Source: Seison nebaliae (taxonomy: Eukaryota; Rotifera; Pararotatoria; Seisonacea; Seisonidae). Taken from it: DNA of 64,000 bases. The notes under the pieces were generated by a model, which had not been told where the DNA came from, did no database searches, and saw only the letters and a program-made list of their open reading frames with translations. Within the stretch, counting starts at the first letter, position 1. Each line of letters begins with the position of its first letter. The translations under genes and the position numbers were made by a program. The stretch spans positions 1 to 64,000 of the forward strand of contig JALJEE010002055.1 of the NCBI GenBank assembly GCA_023231475.1, given 5' to 3'. Shown here piece after piece: positions 27,166 to 39,389 of the stretch.

Positions 27166-30100
27166 TGTTTATTCGATATATGATCTGCATCTAATTCAAT
27201 TTCTTCTTTTTGTATAATTACAAGTACACGGACCATGTGTAAGACTTGACAGTGTCAAGATGGATATGACAAGTGAATATGGATAGAAGAACTGTTCGAT
27301 TTTCTCTCGCGACCTACGAGCAATGTGTGAGCAGTATCTTGTTACGAAAATGTTCAGGTAGAGCGAGAAGGATTATATAATCAGTATAATTCACTTATAT
27401 GATGAAAATGTGCATCATAAAATGGTTGGTCTCTCGCTCCCAACAAACCGTCGTCGTCGTCGTCGTCGGTAGGAAAAACAAAATGGAAATTGAACAAATC
27501 AAGAAGATGTGGAAGTGGAGTTTGTCGGGTAGAGACTGGCGAATTGAAAGGAAAGAAAGAAAAAAATGCTTCTCTTGAAAAGCCTAAGGAGTGTCGTTTA
27601 TGTTTCCTCTCGTTAGATCGACTTCATTCCTTTCTCATTTCTTCCGTTCAAATTCATTTATTGTTATTCGTGAAAGCATTCTGTTTGTCTTACACATTGT
27701 CTTCTCCTTACACATATCGTCTTCGTCATCGTCGTCATCTTCGTTTTTCTTCTGTCATGGAGTCAAGTCAGCTGTGTTCGTGGGAAATTGGAGAGTGTGT
27801 CGAATATCGATACGATTAAAGAGGGGGAGAGATTTGGGAATAAGAAATTATTCGAATAAACGATAAGTTTCATCTGCATTTCTTCTCCCCGATTAACAGG
27901 AAATTCTCCTTCTTTAACAACTAGACATAAATTCCTTCATAATTTTCATGCAACCACATCATCTCACAATTGCACAACAACAGACGAACATTTCCATCAA
28001 TTTGAAGAATATGACATGAACAATTGACAGAATTGGCATTAACATCTCTAGAAATTGTGTTACAGAAAACGAGAAAGATCAATAGTACCTGATGGTGATA
28101 GTGATGGTGTTGATGGTGTTGGTGGTGGTGGTGGTGAGAGAGGAGATGAATGGAAACATGATGGAAGAATTGATTTGAATATTTTGACATTAACAGATGC
28201 ATTTTGCCGCAATATCATTATGTTAGTTGGAGGAACTTCCTCCTCGTCGACTTCCCCGACAATCATATCAAATTATTATCGTTAGGAGTGATTGATATCT
28301 GATATTCATTCGGAATTAATAATTCCATCAATTGACGATGCAGATGTGGCTTATGAATCCACGGTAGGAGTATGGTCGACATCCTGCTGCCAATGTCGAT
28401 CGATGACGAATTTAATTTCGAACGACAAATTCGTCGCCTTCAACTAATTGAGAAGGAAAGAATTAATTTTCGTCAATAACATTCCCCTCCATCGGACTTC
28501 CCTCACACCATATATAAATTATATATATTAGTAATAAATTTCAAATATTCTCTTCGTCGGAGAGGATTGATGATGGTCGGAGGACAGGACGAATCGTCGC
28601 CTCGAATCAACTTCTTAATTTCTCAGTAAATTTGTTGTGAAACTGATTTTTTTGTCGGTGAGTCGATCGATGTGTTGGTGGAGTTGGAGACGACAAATGA
28701 ATCGTTTGGGATGGGAAAGCGTAAACTTTTGCGAGAAATGTCTCTATCGATATCATCTCTCTCATTATTACATCATCATCATCATCATCATCGTCACCAA
28801 TCTTTGATTGTTTGATTCGAATGGAAAATCGAATTTTCTGCATTTCCACAATTCGAACTTTAGAAAAAAGAAGTTTATGAACAACAGAGAGAGAAGAGGA
28901 GGGACGGGGAGGTAAAAAAAATTTAGAAAGATTTACATGCACAACGTTCTTGTTACATAGAGACCGTTCGCTGAAACCTTTTCTTCTTTTATTATGATAT
29001 TTTGTTGATCTAATGACTCTTATTCGAAAACAAACTTCACTTATTTGCCTTCACTTTCCCCAACGATTTGTTATGCAATTACTTCTTATCAAATATCCTT
29101 TAGATCTCTATTATTCCTCCTTTCTCTCCTTCCCCTTCCCCTGCACTCGCAATGCGAGTAAATCGAAACATTTATCTTTATCCAATTCCTCTCATTCTTT
29201 TTCGAAACATTTAGTTCGATTCAACTCTGCTAATACGACGATAATGGTGTATATAGATGACGTCAAACCGATTAGATTTCTCTCTTGGTGGCAGTTAATG
29301 TTCATGTGTTGTGGGAGAGAATGGTTCGACATGAGAATGGTGAGAAGTGATTGAGAAATGGTTTCATTCGATATTCTTTCAATATGTCGACGTGATGTCT
29401 CACAAATATGGAAACATTCTCTCTAAAACGACTCGACAGGAGAAGATTAAGAAGATTTCATTGAATGGAACATGTTCATGAATAAATGTATCCAATTTTG
29501 AGTAGTTGGTGACGAAGAATCGTTTCCTTTTTATTGACTGATGAATTGGGAGAAGAATAAATGAATGGGATGAATGTGATGGATGGATTAATAGCTCATT
29601 AACTTACAGGAAATCTCATTAGAAAATAAAATTGAAGAAATTATTCAATTGATTTTTGAAAATTCCTTCATCATCTCCATCCATCGAATGGAATGGAAAT
29701 AATCGTCATTTTCCATTTCTTCTTCCGATTTTTGAAGTAGAACTCCTTCATCAGCCCTCCGACTGGAGACTAATAATGAAGAATGAACATTGAGAATCGT
29801 TTCGGTATCCGTCCTCCATCTCTCCATTAATTTCCTCGACAATAAATGAATGGAATCGTCTGGAAATAATATTTTAATGAATTCTCTTCATTTGATTTCC
29901 GTCCGTCTTCCTCCATTTATGGAACGTATCATTTCATTCCTTAAAGTCCAATTAATGTCAATAAATCATCGGGATAGCTGCTCGAAAATAATTCCCTTCC
30001 ACCATAATAACGGCATTAGATCATGACATTCATCAATTGATTCTCTCAACTTCTCTTTCTTCGCACATTCCACTTCTCACGACTATTAATGATATTGGAA

Positions 30101-32272
30101 TTATTCATCAGGTGTATTATTCGACATACAACTCTCATCACACCACCATTTCCTTGTCGCTCAGAAAAGAATTTTTGGGAGAATGAAATTTGAAAAATCG
30201 ATAAAATTTATTAACTTGATGAAATTTGAGAGCATCTACTCAGAGACTAGTTGAGAAAATCGATACTGTTAATAGAAACCTAATTTAACACGACACGACC
30301 AATATGTGTCATTATGATAAAATTCCGAGAAAAGAATTCGGAGAGAAGAATTCGGAGAAAAATTATTTCTCTCATTCTAATTGAACATTAATTAGACTTT
30401 ACAGAAGAATTTGAAGAAGCATTCCCTAAACGAACGACTATTCTTCTCGACGTGCATTTCCCATGCACTTAATGAATATCAGCAAATTCATCTTTCCACT
30501 CAATTTAATTACAAATATAAAATTTCACATTCTTCTTATTAATTACCTCAATTCTCTCCCTCTCTTTCTCTTTCTCGAATAATCGACGACATTGAAAACA
30601 ATTCAAAGAATATTGAAGATAATAAAGGCATCAAACAAATTCTTTTGCACTGATATTTCTCTCTCGTCAATTCTCAAATTTCTTTTTTATTGCTTCGAAT
30701 TTTGTTAAAATAAGAAATTAGAAAACACTAAAAATGCTCGGAGAAAATCGAACTTGAATTAAGTGTAAATTGAGAGAATTAAAATTTCTTCTCAAACTGT
30801 TTTGGAGAACGAACCAGCAATGATGACGTGGGCAATTCGCCTTCATTTGGCCAATGTGAATGAATTGTAAATATTGGAATTGCGTTGGGGAGAACTATCG
30901 AAGAAGTGAGCTGATGAAATGTATTCCAAACACCGAAAAAAACTGTTCGGTTGTTATGTAACATAGTCGTTTAACTTTTTATTTCACCGTTAAATTTCCA
31001 TCGGTAATTTCCATTCTCTTCTTCTTCGCTAATTTATTCATGAACTAATTGTAGTAAAACGAAGAAATGAATAGGAAAGTTCATCATGCGCACATATATC
31101 GAATCGTATCTCAAATTCCTGTTGAACATTAATAAATGTTCTCCTCCCAAAAAAAAAGAAACTTGTTTTCTATGGGAATTCACAATCATTCTCTCATCGT
31201 TCAAATGAGAAGTGAGTGGACTACTATTTGGGAAGACTAATCAGAAAACAGAAAAAAATTCTCTCAGTCACGTGGCTGGAGGGACTTCTTCATTTTGTGC
31301 ACGAAAAAAGAAAAAATGCACAAAAATTAAGTGGAGAATTGAAGAGAATAACCGAACCATAAATTCAAATAAGAATACTGTAAAAATGGAAATGTTAATT
31401 GAAACTCGGTTCTTCACAGAACGATGTTTTCTCTCGTCCTTTCAAATAACCCGTTTACCTCATTCAATAATTTCCCAATTTTCCACCTCAACAATTTCAT
31501 TTTAGGGAATTTCGTTTCATTTAATAATCGAATTGTGTGACAAGTCTTAGCAACCAAACATCTGACATAAATGTTGGTGGTGACGGTGTAACATCTCAGT
31601 GAATTAACAAAAAAAAACTTCTCCATCAAACTTAAATCTGATATATTGTTAAATGTGCACTAAATGTGCACATTTTCCATTTGTATCTCGGAACATAGAA
31701 CATCTCAATAAGTTTCCAATAAGCTTGCTGAGGTTTTAGATTACAAGATATATTGTTAGTCTTCTGAATATTCTGAATTATTGAAATTTGATGGAAATGA
31801 TGATGGAAGTTCAAATTTCATTGAAATGTTGTAAGAAGAGACTAATGAATAATTTAGAGAATAAAATAAGGAGGAAATAAAAAATTTAGATTATTGAAAA
31901 TAAATAATTAACTATTTTAAATTTTATTTGATAGTTAAAAAACCATTCGGGGTGACGGGAATTAATGGATGATATTTATGGTACAATATGGCCTAAGGGA
32001 AGAAGAGGTTGACGATATGACTAAAAGAGGTTTCTTGGACGGAAATTACTAGACTGTGGGCATCTCATGACGGTGAGTGAGAAATGTATGGTTTATGATA
32101 AGATCAAACAGAAAATCGTTGAGGATAATATTTACAGAAAATAATAAAATGTCTTTTCGGGATGGATGATGAAACAATAAACTTTGTTAATTGAGAACGT
32201 CATCGTGAGTGGGAAAAGAGAAGTGAAATGTTCAGATGTGTTAATATGAAATATATTTGTGAATATGATCGT

Positions 32273-32312
32273 AGAGAGAGATAGAGAGAGAGAGAGATAG
32301 AGAGAGAGAGAA
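32273..32312. repeat. (GA)n repeat with ATAGAGA interruptions
   Basis: GAGAGAGATAGAGAGAGAGAGATAGAGAG and similar; purine-only strand. Confidence 0.85.
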
Positions 32313-32499
32313 CGTTGAAAATATGAGAATTTTCAATTGGACAAATAGCGAAAATCTTATGAGAATAAATTTCTTGTTGCATAAGATGAGGAGGAAGAAA
32401 TTGTCAGTTTTCATCAGACAATTCTCCGACTATTCTTCTGTGATGACATGGAATTCTCTTGCATATGATATGGAATGATATGGATCTGTTCGATTGAGT

Positions 32500-35400
32500 T
32501 CACTGAAAACCGAGAATGCGTTTTGCGATTCCGTTGAGTACGATATATTTGGGAGGAACGACTACTTCCGCTGGCCCGGTCCACGGTCGCCAGATGAGCA
32601 TTTGTGCGCTATTCGCGTTCGGTGGATAGAGTGCACAATTGGCGATTTTGACATTCTTTTTCAAAACTTCGGGCTGTTCCGGTATCGGATTGCTGACTAA
32701 TGACGCTTTTACTCCATGACTGCGACCGGCTGATGGTTCTATTTTTATTTCTAACTTCATTCGCCATCTCACCGTCTTCAAGAGGACGATGTGGCCGTTA
32801 ACTACGTCCATAGCGGCGAGCCATGTGTAGAAACTTTGATCGCGTCGAATGTTCGAGAGTCGAGGGACACGTTCGGTGGAGGTGGGAACGTCCCAAGTGA
32901 CATGTGGATAGAAATTGTCACTCATACTGATGGAGTGAGTGGTAGAGCTATTCTGTGGTCCTTTGATCGTCACCACTTCTGTCTTGCTACCATACCAGGG
33001 GTAATTCTTCCCGTCGGAATCACTAATCATAGGCTTTTCACCGGATAACAATTCAGGAAATTCCCAGCTCGAACTAGACGAAATAGAACATAAATAGAAC
33101 ATATGACATATGACATGTACATAAGTAAATGAAGGAGAAGAAAAGAAAATTGAACAATCCTAAATTACCATATTGATTGTAGAATTCCATATGAGTACAC
33201 GCTTGGATCCATCCCACCTTCCAAATCTCGTGCGCTTCAATCGGAGGGAATTTGAAAGTGGCCGCAGCCCTGCACGAAAAACAGTTTAATTTTCAAAATG
33301 TCATGAGATGGAATTAAAAACCGGAAATGTGGCGTTCGATATTTGAGGACGGCAGACGATCGTTCATCGATGGTGGTCGGTTTACTTTCGATTTTCACGT
33401 TTATACTCAGAATTTTCACGGGTAAATTGGCGGCTCGTTCCAATGAACGGAGTAAACTCTCCGCCTCCGCCTTGTGCAAATGGGAGAGTCCATGTGTCCC
33501 GGCGTTGGAGCGCGAACGTTTGTCTTTCTCCGTATAACCGGCGGTTGATGAGCCTTTACTTGACGTTCGATGATGCTTCGATTCGTGACGCCGATTTGTG
33601 GGCGATTCTAAGAAAAAATTATTTTAAAATTTATTTAGAATTATTTCATATTTAAAAAAGCCTAAAAGGACGAACCTCGATAAACATTGTTGTCGTCCAA
33701 ATTCCAGGAACTGGGTCGAACTTTGCGTCGGGCGCCCTGGCGAAGTGCCAATTGGTATTGTTCCATGTTGAAGTTCTGTCCGATACTTCCGTCAGGATTA
33801 ACAAATTGAACATTATTCGTAGCAATTATACAATCTTTGTGTGTGATGTTCGGGCCGACATTTCTCATCGCTTTCACCGTCTTCATTTTGCTGTAGATGT
33901 GACCCATGTCGATCTCAGTTCCGTTCCTGTCATGATGAGATTTAAATAGATTTCGATTCGTATTCCAAGAACACCGTTCACCCACATTGTATCTTGGAGA
34001 ATTGTTCTCAGTTTCTTTTCCGTTCGAATTTGCATAATTCCCATCTGAATTGGACAGGCAACTGTACCAGAACAATTCCTTCAGAGCAACATCATCATCA
34101 TCATCATTATCATCATAATCAATATCATTCTTCTTCTCATTGTCACGCTCCTCCTCATTCGTCTCATTCATACAATTAGCATCGTCATTCTCTTTATTGT
34201 TCATTGAACGTTCATTCTCGTTGACAATCAACTTCGTCAATTGACGACTCTTTTTACTTCGATGCAATTTGACGTTCGGACATTCGCTGGCACTTCGATT
34301 CCGATCGATGATCAAATGTAATTTCGAACATTTCTTCATATAAATCTTCTTCGAACAACCAACCTCCTCATTGACATTCAACAGATTATTGGTTGATAAT
34401 GTCAACGGTTTTCCTCGAACGTCATTTTCACTCGAATCATTCGGCAGTCGTTTGGAGAGGGTCCGATAGAACTTCTTCATTTGACGATCGCCATCCTTCG
34501 AACGATGGAGTCGATTAGACGAGGACACTTGCGAATCCATATCCGTCTGCTGACGATTTATGAGAATTCGATGATAATCCTGATTCTTCGTCGATTTGCT
34601 CGATGACGGATAGAGATGATGTTGACGAAGTTTCTCATCCACATAAGTCTTCTTCAACAACTTCTCTTCCATTCTTTTTTGACGACGACAATGGATGGAG
34701 GAGGCAGTTATCGACGATTGATAACTATTTTGTCTTTCATTCGAATTCAATTGAGAATACGGATGGAGAATTTTATCGACTTTGGGAATGGCGAAAAGCA
34801 TCTGATCCACACAATGCTGATGGAATTGCATGGGAGATGCGGAGTCGGTGGACGTCGCTTCATGCCACTGATCCACCATCTTCGGTTGTTTCATCGTTAT
34901 TTTGGGACTATAAAGATTGTCGCATTTTTTCGATGTCTTTATCGCAATCGGAGATTTGGGACATTCTGTTGAACAATTCTTCAATTTGATCGGACTATTC
35001 CGCCTTCAAAGATAAAAATGACAAACAAAAAGAAAGATGATAGTGAAAATATTCGGACGGGAGAGACATTTCGAGGGAAGTTTTTTTTGGAAAAAGAAAA
35101 TTCTCCTAAATTTGGAGATATTTAACTCGGACGACGATAAGCTAAAGCTGATTGGACTTTCATTTTTTCTCATTTTAAACTCACACGCGATTAAGAGAGA
35201 AAGTTCTCACTAGAAATGAACCTGTTATTGTTATTGTCGTTGAATGCGGGTTCTTGTTGAGTTGAGTCCGATCGAAAGACTTGACCTGTGGGCTGATAAG
35301 GTTGTAGAATATGTCCGTACTTCGTGAAGAAGGATTCAACGTATTGTCCGTTGTCGTTGGATAGGGCGGGTGGATAAACAGATGACTGCAACAACAAAGA

Positions 35401-36146
35401 GAATTATTGTAGTTGAAACGCCTCGTGTAACGTAGTAGATTGTGAAGGGATTTGTTGTAAAACGAGGTTGAACGAAAAAAAGAAATGAAAAAATTCGAAC
35501 AATAATTTTACAGTCACATTCAATTCGAATAGATTAAATGCAAATGAAAATTATGTATTCGCTACTTTGGTCTAGTCGTGCGGCCGTTCAAATAGAGGAG
35601 ACGAAAGAAAAAGAAATTGAAAAGGAAAAGAAATTAAATGGAAATGAAATTCAGGTTGCCCTTCTTAAAAACAAACAACTCAATTTTGATTGCTCGTTTT
35701 TCTTCTTGTCTCCCTATTCATCAATTCCCGAAGAAAATTTACAAACCATCAACCGTTTCCGTCTGAGATCGGAGGATATGGAATTGCTGTCTCTCCCACT
35801 CATCTTCTTCTTCTTCTTCTCCCCATAGATCGAGGTGGTCTTCGTCGGCTTCTCGTACTTGTAGTTCGTCCGTTCACTGATATGTCGCATCACGCCACAT
35901 TCGTCCAGGTATTGGAGACGATTCGAATTGTTCGTATTCGCATTCACTTTACTCCTTTCGCCACTCATGCCACTGTAGGCGCTCATTGTGGTGGACGGGG
36001 GTGGGTTAATGGTGGTTTGAGGGCCTTCCCGACGACCGTTCACGGAGAAGGCGAACAAATGTGAAGAAACGAATTTGATGATGAATTGATGATTTCTTTA
36101 CTATTCATAACGAGTCAAATTGTCGTCGTCCCACCATTCAAATCGA
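32500..36146 (-). CDS. FAM78: FAM78-family protein with a very long N-terminal extension (5' end incomplete)
   Basis: Exons on the minus strand, 5' to 3': 36146-36112, 36024-35747, 35385-35222, 35003-33676, 33607-33322, 33269-33156, 33073-32500. The last three carry the FAM78 core: KPTTIDERSSAVLKYRTPHF, WKVGWIQACTHMEFYNQYG, SSWEFPEL, ISDSDGKNYPWYGS, MSDNFYPHVTWDVP, RDQSFYTWLAAMD, KTVRWRMKLEI, and MLIWRPWTGP near the end. The vertebrate proteins are under about 300 residues. Here about 650 residues of Asn/Lys/Ser/His-rich sequence, including a 1328-nt exon, precede the core and join in phase through GTT-AG introns. The first coding exon was not found: the 36146 exon needs two bases from an exon upstream. 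FAM78 function is unknown. Core identity is firm; that the extension belongs to the same transcript rests on splice-phase consistency only. Confidence 0.85.
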
Positions 36147-37269
36147 CTTTCAAATTAAAGTAAAGGAAATGAAACTAGAAAATCTAATCTCTAAACGAAG
36201 AAAGAAAGAAATGAATGAACTTAATTGGAGAGAGATGTAATTCAATCTACTTACCCAATAAGTTGGCATGGGAGTTTGCGACATTCTGCCCCACCGCACT
36301 AAAATTAGTTAGTTACCTTGAATGAGAAAGAGCACTCACGAATGGAGAATGGACGAGGAGAGATATTCGACAAATCAACAAATCGTCTGGAGAGTAGTGG
36401 TGGCGGCGGTGGTGGTGCTGGTGCTGGTGAGTGAGTGAGAAGGACAATTGAAAATTGAAATACAAATCAACTTTCTCACACCACAAGGATGAAGTGCGTG
36501 TCGGGCAGAAAGTATCAATTCAGCTAAATCGACGGTGTGAGTAACAAAAAATTGAAAAATTTTGTTCAAATCAATCAATTCCTTTCTACTTTATATGAAA
36601 AACTTGTAGTTCGTCTTTTGCTCTGCCTCCCTAAAATATGTGACCGAAATCGATTTCGATTTATCTCAATCACAAATGAATAAATGACGAGACTTGTAGA
36701 TGGATTTTGTCTATTTCACACGAATGGATTGAGAGGTGCTCAATTGGAAATGGTCGAAATTTATAAATAAATTTTTGATTTTCATTTTTCACATTCCTTC
36801 ATTACTTTTCCGAATTCCTAACAATTGGCATTCCTCCCAACGTCACCGGGTGAATCTGTTCGAAGTGATGCTGCTAACGGGAGACGATCATGAACTGATC
36901 TGGGAAGAGACGAATGAATAACATTCCTATCGACTACCGGACGAGATTGAGTCGCTCTTGTCAATTCGCCTCGTGTCAACAACCTAATCAGGTAGACGAG
37001 AACGTCCGTGGCGATGTGGCCTCATTACACGCGTGCGTATTAGTTGTGTAGTAAGAGAAGGGCGAACAGTTTATGATTGGTTGAGATGATTAGAAATGAT
37101 TGAAAAGTTTATAAACATTTCGATTGCTACATTGTTAAGAAATAATCAGAAATAATTAATAATTGGTGAAGAATTGAATATACTTCACACTACGATCAGT
37201 GGCAATCCCTCAATATATTCGACGACGGTTTCAATGTAAATGTGACGTCATGTTGAATGTTTCGTCTCA

Positions 37270-37345
37270 TCCATCCATCCATCATCATTATTATCATCAT
37301 CATCATCATCATCATCATCATGCTTATCATTATCATCATCACCAT
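37270..37345. repeat. (ATCC)n then (ATC)n microsatellite
   Basis: ATCC units pass into a long run of ATC/TCA trinucleotides, with an interruption at TGCTTATCATT. Confidence 0.85.
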
Positions 37346-39242
37346 CATCAATATCAACTCGACGATGCCATTTAATTGGAGGGAGATGCTGAAATAGAGA
37401 ATTTGAATTTGGAAAAATTTTATTTATTATTTATTTGTAGAATTCGCGCATTTTTTCTTCTTCCACCAAATGTGGTGAGGAGATGAATATTTATACATTC
37501 TCAACTGCTCATCATATTGTTATAAAATTATTTCGATGATGGAATTCATTTCCATCAAAATAATTTCCTCACCGTCCTCCATCTCGTCGTTAACGGTTAA
37601 AGAGGTACACATATCACAAATAGAACTGACAGAAAAAAAACGGTTTTCCAAGAATCTAATAATAACTTCTTGTTATATTCATGACAAGATTGATCGATAA
37701 TTTTGAGTTGATGGTGACGGTGATGGTGGTGATGATAGTCGTCATATCAACATAGAGCGTTGGGGGAGAAATATTTGGTAGAGACGAAATTAGATGAAAA
37801 GCTGATGCATTCCTAAATATGTACACCACAAAACAATCAACATATTCGTCGACAATGACATCGCTGAATGAAAATGATATGTAATGGGAGAAAGATGTGT
37901 ATGTCCTTCGATTGAGGACATGTCAAAGCCGAAGACGATTGTCAAGGATATCTCCGTCCAATATACGCTCTATCTCTCGTTTGTATAATGGGGAGGATGG
38001 TGAGAGAATGGATTCAATCCCAATCTCAACTGTTAGACGTTAAGTGAATTCTTTTGCACAATATGAATGTTTAGTGGGCAATAGGATCTCGAACGATTTT
38101 CAAAAATTTTCTCCATTCGATTATTAGCGAAGTAGATTAGTCGATACTAATCTCTCGTAAAAGGATTAAATGATAAAAATCGATAATTCGATATTCTCTT
38201 CCATTCATTTCATTATCATCATTCATGATAAATCAATTGATTTATCGGAACTATATAAATTATTTTAAATAATGAACAATTTAGTTAATTGTCATATTGA
38301 AAAAGAAATTGACAATGCGGTGTGATGGGAGGGGAGAGTGTTGAAGAATAAATAAATCGTTAAAATCAAAATCAGATGGTATCGAAATGATGACATAATA
38401 TGTGGCATTCTGTCCAAGAGAGACGATGGTAATGAGATAGTACAATAAAAGACTAGTCACCTCTCGAAACGCATCGATCATCAATGGGAGTGGAGAATAT
38501 ACAAAGAATTCTCTTCGAATGTTTCCAAAGTAGAAGATCTTTCCCAAACATAACACGAGTTATTCTCACCTGCTAATCTTGAACTAATACGGAACTTGGA
38601 TTTACGGAAAAAAAGCGTTACGAACCTCCCTTCCATATCAATGTACACAAATCACTTATTTTTCGAATGAACTTCTCTTCTCCCCGTTTTTGTAGCGTTT
38701 GTAGATGATTAACTAAACGTCTATCTCTCCCAATCTCGACTATCTGTAAGTAATGGAGAAGTAGTCGAGAAGGGATAGTTGGAATAATTGGGAGGAATGA
38801 AATCCATCGATGAATTTAACGACGAATTATAATAAATTAGTAAAAGAAAAAGATGATCTATTCAAATCATTAAGAGCCATCTCTATCATGTCTCTTATCT
38901 CTTATACCCTTCTCTCTCTCTCTCTCTCTCTTCTCGTTTGATAACGTCGTTGAGAAGTTTCTTCTTCAAATCTTCTACTTCATTCACTTCAAATTCCTTC
39001 ATTTCCCCCTTCTCATTCTCACCCCACCTCCCGATCACTTTCATTCAATATTGACTAGTAATGATATTTGTTCGATCAGCAATTCCTCATTCTCCATTTA
39101 GATAAAGTTTAATGTTTGGTAAATGGTGAATGAATTGACGAGATTCGACGAATCAGTAACATCATTTCCATCTCGAAACTTCCATCACATTCATTCTCCC
39201 TATTCCTCTCCTTCCTTTCTCATTTTATTTCAAATGATAAAT

Positions 39243-39248
39243 TTTATT
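39243..39248 (-). terminator. AATAAA polyadenylation signal of the calpain gene
   Basis: TTTATT on the plus strand, about 140 nt past the calpain stop. Confidence 0.35.
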
Positions 39249-39389
39249 CTTTGTAATTTTAATGTGAACAAATTAAATATCGTGTTTCTCTCATCTTCAC
39301 TCTCATCGTTACGGTAAGAGAGTCGTTCTCTCCCTTCTCCCAATCCGTTATACGAATCATGAATCATACGTCAAACGTATGCCATCTTC

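Larger units (their letters stand above)
18225..32499. other. About 14 kb without a recognisable gene
   Basis: Both strands carry only short frames, mostly from AT-rich sequence and simple repeats. I found no conserved protein family and no tRNA I could support. Being upstream of calsyntenin and downstream of FAM78, it could hold calsyntenin control sequences or untranslated 5' exons. The only coding-like signal is the duplicated block at 24306-24488; a proline-rich minus-strand frame at 28060-28266 is weaker. Several microsatellites are listed separately. Confidence 0.5.
36147..39389. other. Spacer of about 3.2 kb between FAM78 and calpain
   Basis: Probably contains the missing 5' exon(s) of the FAM78 gene and the calpain 3' UTR. 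On the minus strand TTTTAG, an ATG (about 36285) and GTAAGT (36254-36249) resemble a first exon, but its phase does not fit the next exon. A (TCA)n repeat and a TC run (about 38910-38931) are present. No other supported gene. Confidence 0.4.

Noticed and set aside
36245-36290. Candidate first exon of the FAM78 gene with start MSQTPMPTYW and a perfect GTAAGT donor
   Set aside because: It ends in phase 0 while the next exon needs two carried bases, and GTAAGT is not the donor type used elsewhere in the window.
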